DNA from: Zopfochytrium polystomum
Taxonomy: Eukaryota; Chytridiomycota; Chytridiomycetes; Chytridiales; Chytridiaceae
NCBI GenBank assembly: GCA_025765615.1
Contig: JAIVFJ010000040.1
Span: 310,001 to 374,000 of the forward strand
Direction: 5' to 3'
Length of the DNA stretch: 64,000 nt
Each line of letters begins with the position of its first letter. Position 1 is the stretch's first letter. Of the stretch, positions 1 to 10,421 are shown piece after piece. The notes below the pieces were generated by a model. That model did no database searches and was not told the DNA's origin. It was given only the letters and a program-made list of their open reading frames with translations. A program made the translations under genes and the position numbers.

Positions 1-1177
1 GCAGGCAAAATTCTGTCGCCTGCTGATGATGATGGACTGGTGACGACTGGCTGACATCGGCCACATCCCTGACGCTACCCTTGTCATAGACGCAAAGGCC
101 GTCCGCTATCAAATGTTTCGCCTGAAGATTTGGTCCCCTGGTGACCCCGACCTGACCACCGTGCGGTCGCTTCCCCGGGACCCCTCGCCTGCCTTGGATG
201 TTGGCGCCATCGCCCTTGAGATCAGGGCGCCCGTGGCGCCGTCCCGGAGATGAAGCGTGTGGGAAGCCGCAATTTGGTTTTCTCCTACGTGCCTCTGGCC
301 CTCATGTGGACTTCATCGATTCCAGCGGGGGGAGTCTCCGCCATGCAGTTCAGGATGTGATGACAGCAGCAGGCATCCCACACGTGTCCTCACACGGCTT
401 TACTCCTCACGACATCATCGACGCAGCAGCCTCCATGATGCTGGCGCTTGGTTTGGGCGAGGACTCAGTTTGCGACGGCCGGTGGCGTTCCAAAGCAACG
501 CTCCGGCAACATTATGAAGATCTTTGGCGTCTTGGGGACCCAATTCCAGCGGCCTTCTTGTCCTGCGATTGCCTCACCCCTCGGGCACTGAGAGCGGTGG
601 CAGCTCGAGTTCCGTTTGAGGGTCATCTCGCCGCGCTCGCCCACAGGGCAGGCGGTGGCAGTCCCAGCTGCCCAGCGGTCTGCTCAGACGAAGTAGCACC
701 CTGGGCTGACCAACACAGGAGATTGTCTCAGCGTAGTGATTCATGCAGCTTAAGCTGTGATCTCTGAGGAGGGAGGCCCAGGGTGCTTTCCCTCCCACAC
801 CCTGGGCTCTCCCCCTCCTTCTCCTCTTCACAGTCGGGTTTCTTTCCCTTTGGCAGCCTTCACCGACTTCTCCCCTTATCCTCACTAGTCATTGCGGCTG
901 GCATCGTCTGGCGCACATATACCCTTACTCCTAGTCTTATGGCGCTGGTTTTTCCTGGGCAGTCTTTTTTCCCCACAGGGGTTTTTTTGTCCGGGTTTTT
1001 TCCCAGTCCCCTGGTGCTCACGCATCTCCCAGCCTCTCTCTTCGCTCTCTCGTCGCTCCGACTGAGCGAAAAAAAGATTGGCTTTTTTCATTTTTTTGTT
1101 TGGTTTTTGACCAAGATGCTCAGACTGAGCGGAACAAAGCTTTGACAAGTACCCTGGGCCGACCGACACAGGAGATT
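1..1177 (+). mobile_element. DIRS-like element, 3' end (left-arm copy)
   Basis: This is the mirror copy of 7262-8438. It carries the tyrosine-recombinase-like frame (198-767) and the outer inverted terminal repeat (1060-1177). The rest of this copy, if present, is upstream of the window. Orientation is opposite to the main element. Confidence 0.7.
198..767 (+). pseudogene. DIRS-type tyrosine recombinase remnant (left-arm copy)
   Basis: A 189-codon frame identical in protein to the one at 7671-8240. Near its middle is a segment typical of the YR C-terminal catalytic part: a GRWRS-KATLRQHY stretch, i.e. the G-x-W-S plus Tyr box, about 20 residues after an SHGFTPHD segment where families usually have an Arg-rich H-x-x-R box. 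The expected His before GRWRS is replaced (CDGRWRS) and the box-II Arg is not seen, so it is probably inactive. The N-terminal part of a YR is not in this frame. Confidence 0.55.
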
Positions 1178-1668
1178 GCGGCTTAAGCTGCATGAATCGC
1201 TACGCTGAGACAGAAAGAGAGAGAAAGAGACAGGCAGACAGACTTGGGTCACTTGCGCTCTGACCGAAGTTCGTGGCTGTCGCCCCGAAGGACTCATGGG
1301 GTGAGAGAGAGAAACAGAGAGAGAGAGACAGAGACAGACAGACAGCCATTCCAAGGAGGAAATGCAAATGCAGAGTAAACGAGAGAGAAAGAGGGACAAC
1401 AGACAGACAGACAGACCACGATCTAAATAAACAGACAAAGTGGATGAATCAGAGACAAATGATTTGTCTGAGTGCTGCGCCATTTTTCTTAGGACAGACT
1501 TTTTCAAGGACAGTACCTATCAGACTCCTCCTTAGCCTAAATCCTCGTCCCACAGCGCAGGCCTCGGAATCAACTATCTTTACAAACGTAACCCAATCTT
1601 CAGGAAGTGCTATCTCTAAGAATTTAGATTTGCACGACTCTGAACCTTTCTTTCCCCCTTTTTAAGGA

Positions 1669-2530
1669 AGTGTGAGACTCTACTCACTCGTTTGACACTG
1701 GTATCCGGGCCCTAGAGTGAAGGAAAGCAAACAATAGGCTATTAACTTCATTGGCCTGTTGTCTAGGGGGTGTTTCAACCCTACTACTTGCCTAGTCCAT
1801 GAGTATCCCTTCTGATTTCAGAGGAACAATCCTCTGAAGGATCAATGCGGGAGCACCGATTACTCGCGTGGCTGTGGGCTTGTGCGAGGGGAAACAGAAG
1901 GGCACTCCCAAGGCTCAACACAACTGCAGAATAAAGAGAGAGAAGAGGGTAACAGGGGTTCTTATCTCAGAACCTAATCTCAAATGCAACAGGAGCAGTT
2001 AATAGCAACAGGACAGACAGGGTGCGACCTTGCGCCCTTGTTGCGGGCGTGCTGCAGGAGCCCTTGTCGTCGCCAGCGACAAGGGGGAGAGGGAGAAGGG
2101 AGTCAACTATGCAGGGGTCAGAAGGTCAGAAGGCCGCCAGCAGGGAACTTGCACGCAGAAGCACCTGTGATCATACACGCACCCCACTGGGCTGTGTCAG
2201 CGCAATCACTCAACCACAGGCTTTATCACAGTGCACCCATACTCACACATCTCACTCTCACAGCAATAGGACCGAGGCAGGCGCTCGTAGATCAAACTCT
2301 CAGGTGTTGGGGACTGCGCAGAGCACAGCCACCAACACCCTCTCAGGGACGACAACGCCACCACTGTCACCTCTTCAGCATGTGAGTGCCTGTGATCCTC
2401 AGTCCAACACAGAGCTGGCAGTGTCACACAGTTGGTGGTGGGGCCAGCTGCATTCCCCACCTGCAGCCCCTTAAGAGGAGCCCCTGGAGGAACCATGTAC
2501 TCACCTGGGTGTGTACCACCTCTTCCCTCA
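1669..2530 (+). repeat. Family R repeat, copy A (left arm)
   Basis: Similar along its length to 3642-4560 of copy B, starting TGTGAGACTCTACTCACTCG. It lacks the 140-bp terminal inverted repeat seen in copy B. Short frames in it are not conserved with other copies and I do not call a gene. Confidence 0.75.
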
Positions 2531-2535
2531 CCTTG

Positions 2536-2936
2536 TGTTGGTGATTGCGCCTGGCGTGTCAGAAGGGCACCAACAGACTTGAGTCGGCGTGGAGTGATAA
2601 AGCTTGTTTAGAGTGTGAATCCTTTTCTTGTTAAGAGCAAAGCGCCCTTTGTTGCCAAAGTAGATGGAGAGCTGATGCTCTCCGACAGATTGGTCTTGTT
2701 TAGAGTGCAGAGCACACCCTTTTCTTGTTAGAGCGAAGCGCCCTATACGAACAAGGTATCGACCTGAGGTAGAACTTGAAGATCTTCGCAGGTCAAGGTA
2801 GAGGGTATGGTGACTCAGATAAGAATAATGGTTTTTGTTTGTTGTATTCGAGGAGAGAGAGAGAGAGCAGGCAGATGTGATCAGGATCTGGGATGATGCT
2901 TCTCTGGAGCTGCTGGGGCTCCCCCTTTTATACTGC
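2536..2936 (-). promoter_or_regulatory. Promoter-like segment with TATA (left arm)
   Basis: Mirror of 5503-5903, with TATAAAA on the minus strand at 2926-2932. See the right-arm entry. Confidence 0.4.
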
Positions 2937-3501
2937 CTATTCACAGCTTGACATCAGTAGGACACCTGCTGGCAATTGCCCAAATGCAGAAAAACTTGGT
3001 GTCCATGTTACATCAAGTCCTATTGGCAGCTTCTGTCTTAACATTTGCTTTTGTGGTCTACTTGGGCAGTTGGGGAGGCAAAATAGGAACGGGTAAAAGT
3101 TTCCAACCCGACTTGGCCAAATCCTAAAATGACCATTTTTAAAGCGAAATTTGATCTGCATAGAGAATATGCCAATGCATATGTGGGAACTACAACCTGG
3201 GTCCAACTATCAGGCTCACACATTGTGACTATGACCTATCGCCATGGAATGATGGTGGTGCTCACTGGCGTAGAAGGAATGTGGAATAACTCAACCACCT
3301 CCACCCTCGGCTCTGCTGTCAGCTCTAAGCATCTTCGTTCTATCTTCCACCATCATCAACGACAATGGTGTTCTATCTTTGTTCCATCAGCATTGTGCGG
3401 GTAATCAGAGGTTCTCCCCAAACCCTTCGCACTACAGGGGTAGCCTGTGTGATTCAGTATCAAGCCTGCGACTGTGATGTTGGAGGGCCCACACAGGCTT
3501 C
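2937..3501. other. Palindrome spacer, unique part
   Basis: These bases lie between the arms and before the family-R element. I see no convincing gene: reading frames are short and no domain is recognisable. The matching piece on the other side of the R element (5094-5502) is also without a recognisable feature. Confidence 0.4.
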
Positions 3502-5093
3502 TGTGAGACTACACTGAGATCTCAGTGATACAGTCTAGAGATTTTATTCACAAAAAACATGTGTACCTGTGATAAAATCGCAAGGATCAGGGCCTATATT
3601 ATTATTCCTGGTTCTTTAGTTTCCAAGGCATTATCAAAGTGTTGTGAGACTATACTCACTCCTTTGACCCTGGGATCTGGGCCCCAGAGTGAGAGAAAGC
3701 AAATAATAGGCTAAAACTAACTTTATTGGGCTGTTGTCTAGAGGGTGTTTCAACCCTACTACTTGCCTAGTCCACAAAGTATCCCTACTGATCTGTCTAA
3801 CAGGGGTCTCAAACACAAAGAATGAACATTCAGAGGGACAATCCTCTGAAGGATTGGTGCTGGAGCACTGATTACTCGCGTTGCTGCGGGCCAATGCGAG
3901 GGGAAACGGAAGGGCACTCCCGAGGGCGCAACACAACCGCAGAAAAAAGAGAGAAGAGGGAAACAGGGGTTTTTATCTCAGGAACCTAATCTCAAATACA
4001 ACAGGAGCAGTTAATAGCGATGGGACGGACAGGGCGCGACCTAGCACCCCTCGTCGCAGACGGTGCTGCGGGAACCCTTGTTGTCGCCAGCGACAGGGGG
4101 GAGAGAGAGAAGGGAGTCGACTATGTAGGGGTCGGAAGGTCGCCAGCAGGGAACTTGCACGCGGAAACACCTGCGATCGTACACGCACCCCGCCGGGCTG
4201 CGTTGGCATGATCACTCGACCAACAGGCTTTATCGCATCGCACTCGTACTCACACATCTCACCCTCACAGCAATAGGACCGAGGCAGGCGCTTGTAGATC
4301 GAACTCTCAGGTGTCAGGGGCTGCACCGGGCGCAGCCACCAACACCCTCGGGGACAGGAAGGTTGGGGACAACGACGCCGTCGTCGTCACCACCACCACC
4401 ACCACCGTCGTCACAGCAGGCAAGCGCCAGGATCCTCACTCCAACACAGAGCCGGCAATGTCACACAGTCGCTGGTGGGGCCAGCTGCATTCCCCACCCA
4501 CGGCCCCTTAAGAGGAGCCCCACGAAGGGACCATGTACACACCTGGGTGTGTACCATCTCTCACTACCCTCACCTTTGTGAGCCAGATGGATTTGAAGGG
4601 ACTCTGTATTGGTGCCAATGGACAGAAATCAGATTGAAGAAAAAAGGAAAAAGAGAAATGGCCCAAAAACAGAGAGAGAGAAAATTGACAAGTCAACCCC
4701 CCTGGCTTGGAGCATCCACCACAAATGCTCTAAGTCCCCCCAACCCTATGCGTATATGTATAAGTGCCGAAAATAAATAATAAATTAGGCGGGCTTGGGG
4801 TACGGCCTGTCAGGCACCCCATCCCTAGGCAGTCAGGCAGTCTCTGTTAGTCACTGAAAAAGAAAATATGTTGGGAAAACCCTGGCGCAACGGAAACTGT
4901 TAAGACAAAAGTAGTAAAAGCAGGCCCAATAATAAAGACGGGTTAGCCGCAAATACACTTTGATAACACCTTGGAAACTAAAGAACCGGGAGCAATAATA
5001 TGGGTCCCGATCCTTGCGGTTTTATGACAGATACGCTTTTTTTGCGAATAAAATCCCTAGACTTTATCACTGAGACCTCGGTGTAGTCTCACA
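3502..5093 (+). mobile_element. Family R element with terminal inverted repeats
   Basis: A 1.59-kb unit bounded by about 140-bp inverted repeats (3502-3640 and about 4955-5093) that start TGTGAGACTACAC and share GATTTTATTC, GGTTCTTTAGTTTCCAAGG and TTATCAAAGTGT. No target duplication is clear and no transposase frame is visible, so it looks like a non-autonomous DNA element. The first bases of the TIR recur at 3642, at the start of the core shared with copies A, C and D. Confidence 0.65.
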
Positions 5094-5502
5094 GTGTATT
5101 TGCTGGCTCACAAGGTGTTGGAGTTTGCACACATTACCTACACCTTTTAAGATCCTCTGACCTGTCTTCAAGAGTAACAATAAGTTAAGATGGCATAAGG
5201 GCTGATCCCAGTGTTATCTACACTTTTCTCAATCTCTGACACTGTACGAGTGCTTAGAGGTTGTTTCAATCCCCAGTCTGGGTACACATCAGTGTGCATC
5301 ACTCTAGCAATTTGATAGGAATGATTACAGGAGCTTGACAGGGAGCCTGACTTACTTCTTTGCACACATAACTCCATGGAAGTTCTGGCCAAATCAGCGT
5401 GATGCAACAATGATGTCATGCCTGCCTCCTGACTCCTCAAAGTCTAAACTCCATCTCTCAGAGCTAAAGGCTATCACCAAAGTCTGATTCCTGAGACCAC
5501 CT

Positions 5503-5903
5503 GCAGTATAAAAGGGGGAGCCCCAGCAGCTCCAGAGAAGCATCATCCCAGATCCTGATCACATCTGCCTGCTCTCTCTCTCTCTCCTCGAATACAACAA
5601 ACAAAAACCATTATTCTTATCTGAGTCACCATACCCTCTACCTTGACCTGCGAAGATCTTCAAGTTCTACCTCAGGTCGATACCTTGTTCGTATAGGGCG
5701 CTTCGCTCTAACAAGAAAAGGGTGTGCTCTGCACTCTAAACAAGACCAATCTGTCGGAGAGCATCAGCTCTCCATCTACTTTGGCAACAAAGGGCGCTTT
5801 GCTCTTAACAAGAAAAGGATTCACACTCTAAACAAGCTTTATCACTCCACGCCGACTCAAGTCTGTTGGTGCCCTTCTGACACGCCAGGCGCAATCACCA
5901 ACA
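5503..5903 (+). promoter_or_regulatory. Promoter-like segment with TATA and tandem units (right arm)
   Basis: TATAAAA at 5507-5513 is followed by a CT-rich tract, an AACAAACAAAAACC stretch, and two tandem units (5695-5744 and 5791-5836) sharing AGGGCGCTT.GCTCT.AACAAG and CACTCTAAACAAG. It leads toward a GTGAGTAC splice-donor-like site at 5934. A diverged relative lies at 43130-43835. It could be an LTR-like U3/R part of an element that also includes family R. Not proven. Confidence 0.4.
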
Positions 5904-5908
5904 CAAGG

Positions 5909-6770
5909 TGAGGGAAGAGGTGGTACACACCCAGGTGAGTACATGGTTCCTCCAGGGGCTCCTCTTAAGGGGCTGCAGGTGGGGAATGCAGCTGGCCCCA
6001 CCACCAACTGTGTGACACTGCCAGCTCTGTGTTGGACTGAGGATCACAGGCACTCACATGCTGAAGAGGTGACAGTGGTGGCGTTGTCGTCCCTGAGAGG
6101 GTGTTGGTGGCTGTGCTCTGCGCAGTCCCCAACACCTGAGAGTTTGATCTACGAGCGCCTGCCTCGGTCCTATTGCTGTGAGAGTGAGATGTGTGAGTAT
6201 GGGTGCACTGTGATAAAGCCTGTGGTTGAGTGATTGCGCTGACACAGCCCAGTGGGGTGCGTGTATGATCACAGGTGCTTCTGCGTGCAAGTTCCCTGCT
6301 GGCGGCCTTCTGACCTTCTGACCCCTGCATAGTTGACTCCCTTCTCCCTCTCCCCCTTGTCGCTGGCGACGACAAGGGCTCCTGCAGCACGCCCGCAACA
6401 AGGGCGCAAGGTCGCACCCTGTCTGTCCTGTTGCTATTAACTGCTCCTGTTGCATTTGAGATTAGGTTCTGAGATAAGAACCCCTGTTACCCTCTTCTCT
6501 CTCTTTATTCTGCAGTTGTGTTGAGCCTTGGGAGTGCCCTTCTGTTTCCCCTCGCACAAGCCCACAGCCACGCGAGTAATCGGTGCTCCCGCATTGATCC
6601 TTCAGAGGATTGTTCCTCTGAAATCAGAAGGGATACTCATGGACTAGGCAAGTAGTAGGGTTGAAACACCCCCTAGACAACAGGCCAATGAAGTTAATAG
6701 CCTATTGTTTGCTTTCCTTCACTCTAGGGCCCGGATACCAGTGTCAAACGAGTGAGTAGAGTCTCACACT
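5909..6770 (-). repeat. Family R repeat, copy A' (right arm)
   Basis: Mirror image of 1669-2530 in the inverted repeat. Confidence 0.75.
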
Positions 6771-7261
6771 TCCTTAAAAAGGGGGAAAGAAAGGTTCAGA
6801 GTCGTGCAAATCTAAATTCTTAGAGATAGCACTTCCTGAAGATTGGGTTACGTTTGTAAAGATAGTTGATTCCGAGGCCTGCGCTGTGGGACGAGGATTT
6901 AGGCTAAGGAGGAGTCTGATAGGTACTGTCCTTGAAAAAGTCTGTCCTAAGAAAAATGGCGCAGCACTCAGACAAATCATTTGTCTCTGATTCATCCACT
7001 TTGTCTGTTTATTTAGATCGTGGTCTGTCTGTCTGTCTGTTGTCCCTCTTTCTCTCTCGTTTACTCTGCATTTGCATTTCCTCCTTGGAATGGCTGTCTG
7101 TCTGTCTCTGTCTCTCTCTCTCTGTTTCTCTCTCTCACCCCATGAGTCCTTCGGGGCGACAGCCACGAACTTCGGTCAGAGCGCAAGTGACCCAAGTCTG
7201 TCTGCCTGTCTCTTTCTCTCTCTTTCTGTCTCAGCGTAGCGATTCATGCAGCTTAAGCCGC

Positions 7262-7379
7262 AATCTCCTGTGTCGGTCGGCCCAGGGTACTTGTCAAAGC
7301 TTTGTTCCGCTCAGTCTGAGCATCTTGGTCAAAAACCAAACAAAAAAATGAAAAAAGCCAATCTTTTTTTCGCTCAGTC
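7262..7379 (+). repeat. DIRS inverted terminal repeat, recombinase side
   Basis: Begins AATCTCCTGTGTCGG and ends GCTCAGTC. It matches the reverse complement of 17746-17862 with a few substitutions. The mirror copy in the left arm is 1060-1177. Confidence 0.8.
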
Positions 7380-7670
7380 GGAGCGACGAGAGAGCGAAGA
7401 GAGAGGCTGGGAGATGCGTGAGCACCAGGGGACTGGGAAAAAACCCGGACAAAAAACCCCTGTGGGGAAAAAAGACTGCCCAGGAAAAACCAGCGCCATA
7501 AGACTAGGAGTAAGGGTATATGTGCGCCAGACGATGCCAGCCGCAATGACTAGTGAGGATAAGGGGAGAAGTCGGTGAAGGCTGCCAAAGGGAAAGAAAC
7601 CCGACTGTGAAGAGGAGAAGGAGGGGGAGAGCCCAGGGTGTGGGAGGGAAAGCACCCTGGGCCTCCCTCC

Positions 7671-8240
7671 TCAGAGATCACAGCTTAAGCTGCATGAATC
7701 ACTACGCTGAGACAATCTCCTGTGTTGGTCAGCCCAGGGTGCTACTTCGTCTGAGCAGACCGCTGGGCAGCTGGGACTGCCACCGCCTGCCCTGTGGGCG
7801 AGCGCGGCGAGATGACCCTCAAACGGAACTCGAGCTGCCACCGCTCTCAGTGCCCGAGGGGTGAGGCAATCGCAGGACAAGAAGGCCGCTGGAATTGGGT
7901 CCCCAAGACGCCAAAGATCTTCATAATGTTGCCGGAGCGTTGCTTTGGAACGCCACCGGCCGTCGCAAACTGAGTCCTCGCCCAAACCAAGCGCCAGCAT
8001 CATGGAGGCTGCTGCGTCGATGATGTCGTGAGGAGTAAAGCCGTGTGAGGACACGTGTGGGATGCCTGCTGCTGTCATCACATCCTGAACCGCATGGCGG
8101 AGACTCCCCCCGCTGGAATCGATGAAGTCCACATGAGGGCCAGAGGCACGTAGGAGAAAACCAAATTGCGGCTTCCCACACGCTTCATCTCCGGGACGGC
8201 GCCACGGGCGCCCTGATCTCAAGGGCGATGGCGCCAACAT
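7671..8240 (-). pseudogene. DIRS-type tyrosine recombinase remnant
   Basis: Same protein as the left-arm copy. It lies downstream of RNase H in the element's direction, as the YR does in DIRS elements, where it integrates a circular DNA without target duplication. The C-terminal GRWRS..TLRQHY box is recognisable. The usual catalytic His is replaced and the Arg of the H-x-x-R box is not seen, so loss of function is likely. Confidence 0.55.
7684..7760 (+). repeat. Internal copy of the DIRS outer edges (ICR-like)
   Basis: Contains a palindromic CAGCTTAAGCTG followed by a second copy of the terminal motif AATCTCCTGTGTTGG and its CCCAGGGTGC continuation, just inside the end of the recombinase frame. 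In DIRS elements an internal complementary region repeats the outer edges of both termini and is used to complete the ends. This is the matching position. A copy lies in the left arm near 678-754. Confidence 0.5.
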
Positions 8241-8438
8241 CCAAGGCAGGCGAGGGGGTCCCGGGGAAGCGACCGCACGGTGGTCAGGTCGGGGTCACCA
8301 GGGGACCAAATCTTCAGGCGAAACATTTGATAGCGGACGGCCTTTGCGTCTATGACAAGGGTAGCGTCAGGGATGTGGCCGATGTCAGCCAGTCGTCACC
8401 AGTCCATCATCATCAGCAGGCGACAGAATTTTGCCTGC

Positions 8439-10068
8439 AAGGTGCGGGTGGGCAGAGCTGCGTTATCTGCCATGGCGCTTTCAAGGTAATTCCACAGAAT
8501 CTCGATATCGAACGCTGGCCTTGAGGATTGGAACGCCTGCCGTGGGCTCGGGCAGGCCCGGTGCATGCTGCGTAGGAGTGCCTTAAGCTAGGCCCCTGCA
8601 ATAGAGAAGTGCGAACCGAAAACTGCCGCCAATGTCGCCATGGTAGTCGGGGCATTGGAGGCGGAGAGGAGCTCAACAGCCGCATGCGAAAGGCGGCCGA
8701 GTCCTGCAATCTCCTGCTGAGCCGCCAGATGACTGCTGGCCCAATTGGGTGAGGCCGCGCTGGCTGGCTGGTCTCCTCCCACAAGTGTGACCCAGGAGGC
8801 AGCTTGAACGGGGGGGGGGGGGGGGCGACTGCCATCTCTTGTGCTAACGGAAACCAGGCCTGGGATGGCCAGAAGGGGGTCATAACTGTCGCTTCCGCTC
8901 CAGTCCTGCAAATGGTGGCCAAGACGCGAGTCAGGAGAACCCATGGTGGGTGAATCCAGGCGTTCTCGCCCACCCAGGTCACTGCAAAAGCGTCGTGACC
9001 AACTGCCAGGGGATCCAGGCGATTCCGGGAGCAGTATCAGGTGCACCAGGAGTTGAGCCCAGACGCAAAGAGGTCGATGGAATGGGGGCCTACAGCCAGT
9101 CGAACTGGCGAAACAGCAAGGAGGACAGAGTCCATCCCGCTGGGTCAGCTGGTTGGCGAGAGTCCACGTCGGCCAGTATGTTCAGGTCCCCTGGAATATG
9201 TTCTGCCTTGCAGGAAGAACCCACTGACAGGTGACCTCGAAGGAGGATCTCCACGGTCTGCGAGAGGCGATCTGCTCGAGCGCCCCTGCCTCAGTTTATG
9301 TAGAACACTGTGGGGGTGTTGTCCGACTGGTGAAGGAAGTGACCCTGGGGGCAGGAGACTGCGACGGTCGAGCAGCTGTGCGAGACGTACATGCGCTAGG
9401 GCTTCGAGGATGTTGTTCAAAATCAGACGCCCAAGACGTTGGCCTGAAATTGCCAAAGCAATTGTGGCAGCCGGAATTTCTGGAAAAAAATCGATGCAGC
9501 AGCGCCAGAGACCACGGCTCTCCCAGCCGTAGGGGACTCAGCAATCCAGGTAGGAGCACATGACCCCCCCACCCATGAGAGGGCGTCGCGTTGGCTGTCA
9601 AGATGAGAGTCGGAGCCTGTGGAAGGAAGGACCGTCCATTCCAGTCCTGAAGCATGCTCAGCAGCTTCCACAGGGCCACTTGACTGCTGGGAGATTTTGA
9701 CCCAGAGGCACGCCCACGCTTTCTGCACTCCTGTCACCGGGAGGGGGGGCCACCTTCTGCTTGACAACCTGATTCTGGTTGCATTGGAGAGAGCGAGCGA
9801 AAATCACTGCCGCTGGGAGCGCCAGGGAGGCTGACTGTATCGTCCCTAGAATCGCTGCAACCTTCTTCAATGGGAGGCGGTCGGAGTGTGCAGCCAGTCG
9901 CAAGCACGCCCGCAATGCTGCTAGGCGTTTCTCCGGGAGGGAGACAAGGCCCCGATGCAGATCCCACTGTAGTCCAATGAACTGGCGAACGGTTTCGGGC
10001 AGCTCCAACTTCTCCCACTTGATGAGGAACCCCAGGGCCTGCAGGAGCAGGATTGTGAGGAGCAGAGC
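8439..10068 (-). pseudogene. DIRS RT C-terminus, RNase H and linker
   Basis: After the chromovirus insertion the frame continues with GFLIKWEKLELPETVRQFIGLQWD..LVSLPEKRLAALRA, characteristic of DIRS RTs. Next comes an RNase H-like ILTANATPSHGWGGHVLL near 9600 and a WPSQAWFPLA motif near 8870. Frameshifts separate these pieces, and a run of 16 G/C at 8811-8826 is one likely site. Known role: copying and degrading the element RNA. This copy cannot encode an intact enzyme. Confidence 0.65.
10064..10068. repeat. Target-site duplication AGAGC (left)
   Basis: Five bases directly outside the 3' LTR, repeated at 15374-15378. Five bp is the usual duplication length for Ty3/Gypsy integrases. Confidence 0.9.
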
Positions 10069-10421
10069 TGTCAGGAACAGGGCAGGACAGGACAAGGCAG
10101 ACAAGGAACTGAGAGGAGTGATGATTGTATTGGAAACAATAATTCACTTGAGGGATGGGACAGGTCCCCCATCCCCCTTTTATACCTTTTGAGAGTGTTC
10201 CTTGTCAAGACTCCAAGAAAGTTCCAGAAAGAGCAATTAGTAATGCAATGATACCAATGATACCAATGACAACAAGACAAGTCAGGAAAGCAAAGAAGGT
10301 TCCAGAAGGTTCCACAAGGTTCCATGAAGGAATGTTCTAGAAGGTTCCAGAAGGTTCCAGAAGGTTCCATGAAGGAATGTTCTGGAAGGTTCCAGAGGTT
10401 TCCAGAGGGTGATTCATAACA
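10069..10421 (-). repeat. 3' LTR of the chromovirus
   Basis: Same 353 bp as 15021-15373 (offset 4952). The pol stop codon (10422-10424) abuts it with no spacer. Confidence 0.95.

Larger units (their letters stand above)
1..2936 (+). repeat. Left arm of a large inverted repeat
   Basis: The arm is the reverse complement of 5503-8438. Paired positions sum to 8438 before about position 982 and to 8439 after it, because a T-run has 7 T here and 6 in the other arm. I noticed only that indel and one substitution (near 350). It holds the 3' end of a DIRS-like element (1-1177), a purine-rich simple-repeat stretch and a family-R copy. The arm is cut by the window start, so its outer limit is unknown. 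It could be a genuine palindrome or an assembly foldback. Confidence 0.9.
5503..8438 (-). repeat. Right arm of the large inverted repeat
   Basis: Reverse complement of 1-2936. The pairing ends sharply at the inner boundary (2936/5503), a few bases outside a TATAAAA. Sequence beyond 8438 continues uninterrupted into the DIRS-like element, so the true outer limit may lie further out, with its partner outside the window. Near identity of the arms implies a recent duplication, gene conversion, or an assembly artefact. Confidence 0.9.

Noticed and set aside
1273..1665. 130-codon frame (and its mirror at 6774-7166)
   Set aside because: It is encoded by GAGA/CAGA simple repeat, with no domain and no conserved context.
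1984..2474. Overlapping frames of 133 and 150 codons in the R copy
   Set aside because: They are not preserved in the other R copies, which have shifts and stops at the same places.
3502..5093. Family R as an LTR retrotransposon
   Set aside because: The ends of the complete copy are inverted, not direct, repeats, and no primer site or polypurine tract is seen.
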